Positions 41,958 to 47,929 of a stretch of DNA of 47,929 bases are shown here, piece by piece. Under the pieces are notes generated by a model, which saw only the letters and a program-made list of their open reading frames with translations, was not told the origin of the DNA and did no database searches. The DNA lies in the NCBI GenBank assembly GCA_947169105.1, contig CAMVOL010000017.1, positions 1-47,929 of the forward strand. The letters are read 5' to 3'. Position numbers and translations under genes: made by a program. The DNA is from an uncultured Bacteroidales bacterium (GTDB lineage: Bacteria > Bacteroidota > Bacteroidia > Bacteroidales > WCHB1-69). Position 1 is the first letter of the stretch, and every line of letters begins with the position of its first letter.

Positions 41958-43499
41958 TCACCTCCCCCAGCTGTCGCGGTCGAGACTGCGGAAGTTGATG
42001 GCTTCGCTCAGATGTTCGGCCGTGATGGAGGGACTGCCAGTGAGGTCGGCGATGGTGCGTGCCACCTTGAGGATACGGTCGTAGGCGCGTGCGGAGAGCC
42101 CCAGACGGTCCATCGCCTGCTTCATCAGCGCCTTGCACCCTTCGTCGATAGCGCAGTATTGGTGGAACAGTTTCGTATTGACCTGTGCGTTGCAATGAAT
42201 GTCGGGGCAGTTCCGGTAGCGTTCGGCTTGGATGTTGCGGGCGCGGACCACCCGTTCCCGCACGGCAGCACTGCACTCCCCTTTGGCCTTGGTCAGCAGC
42301 TCATCGTTGCTCAGGGGCTTGACCTCCACGTGCAGGTCGATGCGGTCGAGCAAGGGGCCGGAGATACGGCTGAGGTACTTCTGCACCACGCCGGGGGCAC
42401 AAGTGCACGGAATTTTCGGGTTATTGTAGTTTCCGCACGGGCACGGATTCATGGCGGCAATCAGCATAAAGGAGGCGGGAAAATCCACCGTGTATTTGGA
42501 GCGTGAGATGGTGATACAGCGGTCTTCGAGCGGCTGGCGCAGCACCTCAAGAGTGGCGCGGTTCATCTCCGTCAGTTCGTCCAGAAACAGCACGCCATTG
42601 TGGGCGAGGGAGATTTCACCGGGCTGCGGGTGCTGTCCGCCCCCGACCAGCGCCACATCACTGATAGTATGATGCGGCGCACGGAAGGGCCTGACACAAA
42701 TCAGGGAGGCGTACCGGCTCATCTTGCCGGCAACTGAATGAATTTTGGTGGTTTCCAGAGCCTCATCCAGTGTGAGCGGGGGCAGGATGGAAGGTAGCCG
42801 CTTGGCCAACATCGTCTTACCCGAACCGGGCGGCCCGATCAGAATGACATTGTGCCCACCTGCAGCGGCAATCTCCAATGCCCGCTTGATATTCTCCTGT
42901 CCTTTGACATCGGAAAAGTCAAATTCGTAGTTGTTCAGACTTTTTTGGAACTCTTCACGGATGTTGATTCGGGTAGGCACAATGGGCACTCCTTCGTGGA
43001 AAAAGTCAATCACCTGTTTGATATTTTCTGCCCCAAGAATGTCGATGCCATCCACAATCGCAGCTTCACGGGCATTCGCCGCAGGAAGAATCACCCCCTT
43101 CTTCCCTCGTCGCTTGGCTTCGATGGCAATCGGCAGCGCCCCTTTCACCGGTTGTAAAGTCCCGTCCAACGAGAGTTCCCCCATTATATAGTAGTCTTCC
43201 ACTTTTTCGCTGCCGTTAATTTGTCCCGAGGCAATGAGGATGCCTACCGCCAGCGTGAGGTCAAAGGCCGCGCCCTCCTTCCGTATGTCCGCCGGTGCCA
43301 TATTGATGATGATCTTTTTCCCCGGGATTTTATGGTTGTAGTTTCGCAGTGCCGTGTCAATCCGATGCTGGCTCTCCTTGATGGCACTGTCGGGAAGCCC
43401 CACCAAAAAATAGCCCACCCCTATCTCGATGTTTACTTCAACCGTGATGGGTACCGCCGCAACCCCCATCAGCGCACAACTGTGTGTCCGAATCAACAT
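41958..43499 (-). CDS. yifB: YifB/ComM-family Mg-chelatase-like AAA+ ATPase
   Basis: The full 513-residue protein: an N-terminal Lon-S5-like ChlI domain (1-170, starting MLIRTHSCALMGVAAVPITV), then the AAA+ module with Walker A GPPGSGKT (222-229), Walker B VLFLDE, sensor and arginine-finger segments, and the Cys-rich NPCPCG...CTC loop of the family. The related ComM is a helicase that drives branch migration during natural transformation. The start at 43499 is used because its -7 box (43534-43541) excludes the ATG at 43565. Confidence 0.94.
   Translation of the reverse strand: MLIRTHSCALMGVAAVPITVEVNIEIGVGYFLVGLPDSAIKESQHRIDTALRNYNHKIPGKKIIINMAPADIRKEGAAFDLTLAVGILIASGQINGSEKVEDYYIMGELSLDGTLQPVKGALPIAIEAKRRGKKGVILPAANAREAAIVDGIDILGAENIKQVIDFFHEGVPIVPTRINIREEFQKSLNNYEFDFSDVKGQENIKRALEIAAAGGHNVILIGPPGSGKTMLAKRLPSILPPLTLDEALETTKIHSVAGKMSRYASLICVRPFRAPHHTISDVALVGGGQHPQPGEISLAHNGVLFLDELTEMNRATLEVLRQPLEDRCITISRSKYTVDFPASFMLIAAMNPCPCGNYNNPKIPCTCAPGVVQKYLSRISGPLLDRIDLHVEVKPLSNDELLTKAKGECSAAVRERVVRARNIQAERYRNCPDIHCNAQVNTKLFHQYCAIDEGCKALMKQAMDRLGLSARAYDRILKVARTIADLTGSPSITAEHLSEAINFRSLDRDSWGR
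41964..43289. repeat. Direct repeat copy 2 (1,326 bp), partner of 39635-40960
   Basis: This copy lies inside the intact yifB and runs to within a few codons of its stop. Confidence 0.9.
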
Positions 43500-43811
43500 A
43501 GCTTTATTTTTTTGATAGTTAATTTTAATGCTACAAAAATACAAAAGGCAATGTATCAATTTCAAGATTTGTTGAAAACTTCTTAAAAATTAGTTAAAAT
43601 AAGAATTTATGTAAAATAAGCGCTGTATTTGTTCTCTGGTTTTGAAAAGGATATTCATTTTTGTTCGTTTTTTCTGGTCCAAAAATTGTTAATTGCTATG
43701 CGGCAAAGTTATGAACAATGACATTGTTGCACTGCTGTTTCAGGGCAAATGGGAATCCTTTTTTCTCAGATTTTCGGAATTTCCCGTATTTTTGCAGCCC
43801 AATTTTTAGCG
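43500..43811. promoter_or_regulatory. AT-rich divergent promoter region
   Basis: This 312-base stretch has no gene. It carries the yifB -7 box (complement of 43534-43541, TATTTTTG) and the metallophosphoesterase -7 box (TATTTTTG at 43787-43794). I see no RNA gene or repeat in the middle. Confidence 0.5.
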
Positions 43812-44960
43812 ATGAGACTATTTGCTGTTATCTTTTTCTCAATACTGTTATTACCGGACATCTATGTCCGTTTCGTTTTCTTGCGCAAGAAAAAGTGGCC
43901 GTGGCGCCTGTTGAACTGGCTGCCGTCGGTCGTGGCCATTCTTTGCGCTCTCATCTTTTGGGGCACGAATATTCCAGCACTGCCTTTGTCAAAAGCCTTC
44001 TTTTATATATTAATATGTATCGCCCTGCCCAAACTTGTCTTTATGATGGTTTCTATTCTTTTCAGAATATTCCGTATCTTTTGGAAAGGGGCGAAAAAGG
44101 TGGAAGTCCCAGTTTCCCTTGTTTGCACTTTCGCCGCACTCATTGTGATGATTTACGGCTGCACGGTCGGCCAGAAAAAGTTGGTGGTAAAGGAACAGAC
44201 CCTGTATTTCTCCAACCTCCCAGAAGAGTTTGATGGCTATAGAATTATACAATTATCTGATTTTCATATAGGTACATACGGGAATGACACTGCTTTTGTC
44301 GCACAGGTGGTGAACGAGGTAAGGGCGCAAAAGCCCGACCTCATTGTCTATACGGGCGACCTTGTCAATTCTGATGCCGATGAGGTGGATCCGTTCGTAC
44401 CAGTTCTCTCCTCCCTTTCCGCATCGGATGGGGTACTGTCTATATTCGGCAACCACGATTACTGCTATTACAGCCATCACCACCAAATGGAGGTGATACG
44501 GAGGAATCAGGAGGCTCTGAAGGAAAAAGAGCGCAATTTGGGCTGGCAGTTGCTGTTGAACGAACACCGTGTCATCTGGCGCGATAGTGCCGGCATTGCC
44601 GTTGTCGGGGTGGAAAATGTGGGCAGGCCGCCGTTTCCGGATGAGGGTGATCTTGCCGTTGCGACGGAAGGGCTGCCCGACAGCACGTTCATCATCCTAT
44701 TGTCGCACGACCCCTCCCATTGGCGGATGGAGGTGCTGCCAGATACGGATATTCCATTGATGTTATCGGGGCACACGCACGCTATGCAATTCCGCATCGG
44801 CCGCATCACCCCTGTGATGTTCCGTTATCCCGAATGGGGCGGTCTGTATGAGGAAAACGGACAGCAGCTGTTTGTCTCGACCGGTGTCGGAGGAGGAATC
44901 CCCTTCCGGTTCGGGGCGTGGCCGGAAATTTGCGTGCTGACGTTGCGGCGGGCGAACTAA
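43812..44960 (+). CDS. Membrane-anchored metallophosphoesterase
   Basis: A 382-residue protein with four hydrophobic segments in the first 125 residues and a calcineurin-like phosphoesterase domain after residue 140. All metal-binding motifs are present: SDFHIG (Asp150, His152), TGDLVNS, GNHDY (Asn214, His215), LSHDP and SGHTH. Enzymes of this layout (YkuE/YaeI-like) hydrolyse phosphodiesters such as UDP-diacylglucosamine or unknown envelope lipids. The start at 43812 follows the -7 box at 43787 by 17 bases; an upstream in-frame ATG at 43749 precedes the box. The stop is two bases from the convergent ffh stop. Confidence 0.9.
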   Translation: MRLFAVIFFSILLLPDIYVRFVFLRKKKWPWRLLNWLPSVVAILCALIFWGTNIPALPLSKAFFYILICIALPKLVFMMVSILFRIFRIFWKGAKKVEVPVSLVCTFAALIVMIYGCTVGQKKLVVKEQTLYFSNLPEEFDGYRIIQLSDFHIGTYGNDTAFVAQVVNEVRAQKPDLIVYTGDLVNSDADEVDPFVPVLSSLSASDGVLSIFGNHDYCYYSHHHQMEVIRRNQEALKEKERNLGWQLLLNEHRVIWRDSAGIAVVGVENVGRPPFPDEGDLAVATEGLPDSTFIILLSHDPSHWRMEVLPDTDIPLMLSGHTHAMQFRIGRITPVMFRYPEWGGLYEENGQQLFVSTGVGGGIPFRFGAWPEICVLTLRRAN

Positions 44961-44962
44961 CC

Positions 44963-46297
44963 CTATCTTCTGCCTCTGGTGCTGAGGGCCTGCATCAGGT
45001 TCTTGGCTTTTCCGTTGTTCACCATCTTCATCATCTTGCGGGTGTCGAAGAACTGCTTGATGAGGCGGTTCACCTCTTGGATGTCGTTACCGCTGCCGAG
45101 GGCGATGCGTTTCTTGCGGCTTCCGTTGATGATATCAGGGTTGGCGCGTTCCTCGGGGGTCATGGAGAGGATGATGGCCTCCACGCCTTTGAAGGCGGTG
45201 TCGTCAATGTCGAGGTCACGGATGGCCTTGCCCATGCCGGGAATCATGCCCATCAGCTCCTTCACGTTGCCCATCTTCTTGATCTGCTGTATCTGGTTCA
45301 GGAAGTCGTTGAAGTCGAACTCGTTTTTGGCTAACTTTTTCTGGAGTTTGGCGGCCTCTTCGGCATCGAACTGCGCCTGCGCCGTCTCCACGAAGCTGCG
45401 GATGTCGCCCATACCCAAGATTCTTTCTGCCATACGGTCGGGATGGAAGACATCGATGGCCTCCATCTTTTCGCCCGTGCCGATGAATTTGATGGGCTTG
45501 TTGACGACGGCCTTGATGGTGAGGGCGGCACCGCCACGGGTGTCACCGTCCATCTTGGTGAGGATCACCCCGTCGAAGTCGAGCTTGTCGTTGAAGGCCT
45601 TGGCCGTATTGACGGCATCCTGACCGGTCATGGCATCCACCACGAACAGGATTTCGTGCGGCTGCACGGCTTCCTTGATGTTGCCGATCTCTTCCATCAT
45701 CTCCTCATCCACGGCCAGACGACCGGCGGTATCCACGATGACGAGGTCGTAGCCGTGCTCCTTGGCGAAGGCCACGCCGTTCTTGGCGATACGGACAGGG
45801 TCCTTCGAGCCCTCCTCCGTATAGACGGGCACGTTGATCTGCTCGCCCAGCACCTTCAGCTGGTCAATGGCGGCGGGACGATAGACGTCGCCAGCCACGA
45901 GGAGCGGGCGGCGGTTGCGCTTGTTGCGCAGCATGTTCGCCAATTTCGCGGCGTGGGTGGTCTTACCCGAACCTTGCAGACCCGCCATCAGGAAGATGGC
46001 CGGATTGGCCTTCAGCGCCACGTCGGTGGCACTGTTGCCCATCAGGGCGATCAGTTCGTCGTACGTGATCTTGACCATCATCTGGCTGGGCGAGACGGCC
46101 TTCAGCACGTTCATACCCAACGCTTTCGCTTTCACTGAATCGGTAAACTCCTTGGCAATCTTGTAACTGACATCCGCGTCCAACAAGGCCTTGCGGACCT
46201 CTTTCATCGTTTCCGCCACATTGATGTCGGTAATGTGGCCTTGTCCCTTCAGGACCTTAAACGCCCGTTCTAATCTGTCGCTTAAACTTTCAAACAT
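44963..46297 (-). CDS. ffh: Signal recognition particle GTPase Ffh
   Basis: The full 444-residue Ffh: N domain (1-85, MFESLSDRLERAFKVLKGQG), G domain with GLQGSGKTTHAAKLA (P-loop), DVYRPAAIDQL, DTAGRLAVDEEM and TKMDGDTRGGAAL, and a methionine-rich M domain (about 320-444) ending in the 4.5S RNA-binding part with SMTPEERANPDIINGSRKKRIALGSG. It targets nascent membrane and secreted proteins to FtsY. No 4.5S RNA gene is nearby. Confidence 0.97.
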   Translation of the reverse strand: MFESLSDRLERAFKVLKGQGHITDINVAETMKEVRKALLDADVSYKIAKEFTDSVKAKALGMNVLKAVSPSQMMVKITYDELIALMGNSATDVALKANPAIFLMAGLQGSGKTTHAAKLANMLRNKRNRRPLLVAGDVYRPAAIDQLKVLGEQINVPVYTEEGSKDPVRIAKNGVAFAKEHGYDLVIVDTAGRLAVDEEMMEEIGNIKEAVQPHEILFVVDAMTGQDAVNTAKAFNDKLDFDGVILTKMDGDTRGGAALTIKAVVNKPIKFIGTGEKMEAIDVFHPDRMAERILGMGDIRSFVETAQAQFDAEEAAKLQKKLAKNEFDFNDFLNQIQQIKKMGNVKELMGMIPGMGKAIRDLDIDDTAFKGVEAIILSMTPEERANPDIINGSRKKRIALGSGNDIQEVNRLIKQFFDTRKMMKMVNNGKAKNLMQALSTRGRR

Positions 46298-46318
46298 TAT
46301 ATATCAATTTTTTCAATT

Positions 46319-46376
46319 AGCAATTAGTGATTAGTAATTTTCAGTTTTCAATTTTCAATTTTCATTTTTCAGTTCC
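46319..46376. repeat. Purine-rich repeat at the stop of the thioredoxin gene
   Basis: On the complement, GAAAAATGAAAATTGAAAATTG and similar units begin with the TGA at 46364-46362 and run toward ffh, turning into ATTACTAATCACTAATTGC units. Confidence 0.75.
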
Positions 46377-46940
46377 CACGAGGTATTTGTCGATGATTTC
46401 CTTCAGTTGCTCTTTGGTGAGGAGTCCCATGCTGCGTTTGGGTTTTTGTTTTGGCACAAGGTAGAGGAGCGTGGGGATGTTATATACCTGAAGGGCGCGG
46501 GCCAAGTCCTTGTTGTGATCGACGTTCACCTTATAGACGATGAAAGCGCCATCGTACTCTTTCAGCAGCTGGTCGAGGATGGGAGAGAGACGCTTGCACG
46601 GACCGCACCAGTCGGCGTAGAAGTCCACGATGGCGGGCTTTTTGCCCTTATAGATCATGGTGGTGTCGTTGTAGTCGAAGATTTTCTTCACGAACTCCTC
46701 CTGCGTGAGCGTGATGATCTCCAGTTTTTCCTTGTCCTGTTTCTTCTCGGTTTTTGTCTTGGCGGACTTGTTCGCGGACGTATTGTCGGTCTGGGCTGCG
46801 GCATTGTTCCCTCCCACTGCTACCAGCAACGCAAAGATGAAAACAGTCGCGTACCTCCGGCACGCTCTAACAAAGTTGCGTGCATCTGGCACGACTTTTT
46901 CCGAATGGTAATCCCTTAATTGCATAATCCTATCCTCCAT
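46362..46940 (-). CDS. Exported or membrane-anchored thioredoxin-like protein
   Basis: A 192-residue protein. A basic N-terminus (HSEKVVPDARNFVRACRRY) leads into a hydrophobic stretch (TVFIFALLVAVGGNNAAAQ) that works as a signal peptide or anchor. A Lys/Thr-rich linker is followed by the thioredoxin fold with WCGPC (111-115), cis-Pro in NIPTLLYL, and VDFYADWCGPCKRL. It should reduce disulfides in the periplasm. A second ATG at 46925 is possible; the unusually long positively charged N-region is the same in either case. Confidence 0.88.
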   Translation of the reverse strand: MEDRIMQLRDYHSEKVVPDARNFVRACRRYATVFIFALLVAVGGNNAAAQTDNTSANKSAKTKTEKKQDKEKLEIITLTQEEFVKKIFDYNDTTMIYKGKKPAIVDFYADWCGPCKRLSPILDQLLKEYDGAFIVYKVNVDHNKDLARALQVYNIPTLLYLVPKQKPKRSMGLLTKEQLKEIIDKYLVGTEK

Positions 46941-46991
46941 ATCTTAACTTCTTAGTTTCTTAACTTTTTTCATCTTTTCATCTACTACCCC

Positions 46992-47066
46992 GCCCTACGG
47001 GCACCCCTTCTACATAGAAGGGGAATTATTTCTTTCATCCCTTCATCAAACTGCGATACGCAGTTT
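46992..47066. repeat. Three-hairpin intergenic element
   Basis: Between the thioredoxin and glnS genes: GCCC/GGGC (46992-46995, 46999-47002), CCCCTTCTA/TAGAAGGGG (47004-47012, 47015-47023) and AAACTGCG/CGCAGTTT (47048-47055, 47059-47066), all perfect. I recall similar CCCTACGGGCACCCC-type elements between genes of other Bacteroidetes. The surrounding sequence is C/T-rich and non-coding. Confidence 0.65.
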
Positions 47067-47102
47067 CCTCCCTTCCTCCTTTCATCTTATCCCCACATCT
47101 CC

Positions 47103-47138
47103 AATAATTTTCAATTTTCAGTTTTCAATTTTCAATTA
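47103..47138. repeat. Purine-rich repeat at the stop of glnS
   Basis: On the complement, TTGAAAATTGAAAACTGAAAATTG units start right after the TAA at 47138-47136. Confidence 0.75.
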
Positions 47139-47881
47139 CTGCTTGAGGCTCACCGTCTTGTTGAACACAATCTTGTCGTCGGTGGAATCCTTGTCGATGC
47201 AGAAATAGCCGATGCGCTCGAACTGGTAGTGGCGTTCGGGGTTGGCGAGGGTGAGGTTCTCCTCGATCCAGCCGTCCTGAACGGTGAGGGAGTTGGGGTT
47301 GAGGTAGTCGATGAAGGTCTTTCCCTCTTCGCAGTCGTCAGGATCGGGGACGGTGAAGAGGCGTTCGAACAGGCGGATTTCGGCTTTCTTCGCGTGGGCG
47401 ACGGAAACCCAGTGGATGGTGGCCTTCACCTTGCGGTTGCTGAGGGGCATGCCGCTCTTGGTTTCGGGGTCGTAGGTGACGTGGATGGCAGTGATGTTGC
47501 CGTCGGCGTCCTTATCGACGTGGCTGCACTTGACGATGTAGCCGTACTTGAGGCGCACTTCGCCACCGATGGTGAGACGGTAGAACTTTTTGTCGGCCAC
47601 TTCGCGGAAGTCGGCGCGCTCAATCCAAAGCTCCTTGGTGAACGGCACTTCGCGGGTGCCGGCTTCGGGATTTTCGGGGTTGTTGACCGCGTTGAGCATC
47701 TCCACCTTATCCTCCGGGAAGTTGTCGATGACGAGCTTCACGGGGTCGATGACGGCCATGGTGCGGGTCGCCACCTTGTTGAGGTCTTCGCGGGCGCAGA
47801 ACTCCAGCAGCGACACGTCGATGATGTTGTCGCGCTTGGCGATGCCGACGGTTTCGGCAAAGTTGCGGACGGAAGCGGGGG
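47136..47881 (-). CDS. glnS: Glutaminyl-tRNA synthetase, C-terminal part only
   Basis: About 248 residues of the anticodon-binding beta-barrel region of GlnRS are present: SVRNFAETVGIAKRDN, CAREDLNKVATRTMAVIDPV, then VPFTKELWIERADF, FYRLTIGGEVRLKYGYIVKC and the final FERIGYFCIDKD. This is the C-terminal half of a class I synthetase that charges tRNA-Gln. The catalytic half lies beyond the contig. The true sequence stops at 47881, where adapter begins. Confidence 0.93.
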
Positions 47882-47929
47882 AGATCGGAAGAGCGTCGTG
47901 TAGGGAAAGAGTGTAGATCTCGGTGGTCG
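47882..47929. other. Illumina adapter remnant (not biological)
   Basis: The final 48 bases match the Illumina TruSeq universal adapter, beginning AGATCGGAAGAGCGTCGTG and running to the end. It interrupts the glnS frame. Anything called across 47882-47929 should be discarded. Confidence 0.97.

Noticed and set aside
39635-43289. A composite transposon bounded by insertion sequences
   Set aside because: The direct repeats are yifB coding sequence; no transposase, terminal inverted repeats or target duplication was seen.
1-47929. tRNA or rRNA genes
   Set aside because: I looked in the longer gaps and saw no cloverleaf or rRNA sequence.

Overview
The window looks like a contig from an uncultured member of the order Bacteroidales, probably from an anaerobic gut-type habitat. 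Supporting signs are the Bacteroidetes -7 promoter box (TANNTTTG) in front of many genes, a type IX secretion system (T9SS) component plus two proteins with T9SS C-terminal sorting domains, a glycine-lipid synthesis pair, FISUMP (Fibrobacter succinogenes major paralogous) domains, and an [FeFe]-hydrogenase maturase. The last 48 bases (47882-47929) are Illumina adapter and not biology, so the sequence is a short-read assembly whose right end was not trimmed. Both ends cut a gene: a flavodoxin lipoprotein on the left and glutaminyl-tRNA synthetase on the right.

Layout. 1-5034 is a leftward run: flavodoxin, YjbR, Fic protein, fluoride channel CrcB, a DUF4143 ATPase with an operator-like repeat at its promoter, DUF3795 protein, a small membrane protein and a GNAT acetyltransferase. 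5159-17449 runs rightward: SulP transporter with a transglutaminase-like membrane protein; a secreted protein of unknown role; a low-molecular-weight phosphatase followed by the two glycine-lipid acyltransferases; a 1,237-residue gingipain-like C25 protease carrying a T9SS sorting domain; and NADP-type glutamate dehydrogenase. 17647-22210 is an all-leftward accessory block: a RelB/PIN/XRE toxin-antitoxin set, a structured dispersed repeat, a GIY-YIG nuclease with an unfamiliar N-terminal half, and a WYL regulator directly upstream of a macro-like (A1S_2505 family) protein. 22353-26789 runs rightward with a TM1266-family regulator, HydG and PorZ. 26794-29987 runs leftward with an atypical LuxR regulator, a hemerythrin repair protein and a GH20 hexosaminidase. 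30131-36069 holds a T9SS cargo protein, an AGCS amino-acid symporter and a large MscS-type channel. 36190-43499 holds a stalked FISUMP surface protein with nested 72/144/288-bp repeats, then two near-identical yifB (Mg-chelatase-like ATPase) copies flanking a VanX-like dipeptidase. 43812-47881 holds a membrane metallophosphoesterase, Ffh, an exported thioredoxin and the 3' part of glnS.

How the genes fit together. PorZ anchors T9SS cargo to surface lipopolysaccharide; the C25 protease and the 30131-31900 protein are cargo by their sorting domains. The GH20 enzyme, VanX-like lipoprotein and transporters fit a host-associated scavenger of glycans and peptides. HydG with its TM1266 neighbour implies an [FeFe]-hydrogenase encoded elsewhere. 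The hemerythrin/LuxR pair fits repair of iron centres under oxidative or nitrosative stress.

The strongest candidates for something not yet described are the WYL/macro-like operon with its palindromic operator (20113-22260), the structured repeat at 18861-18997, and the purine-rich repeats that begin at the stop codons of several unrelated genes. The yifB duplication needs a read-level check because it could be an assembly artefact.
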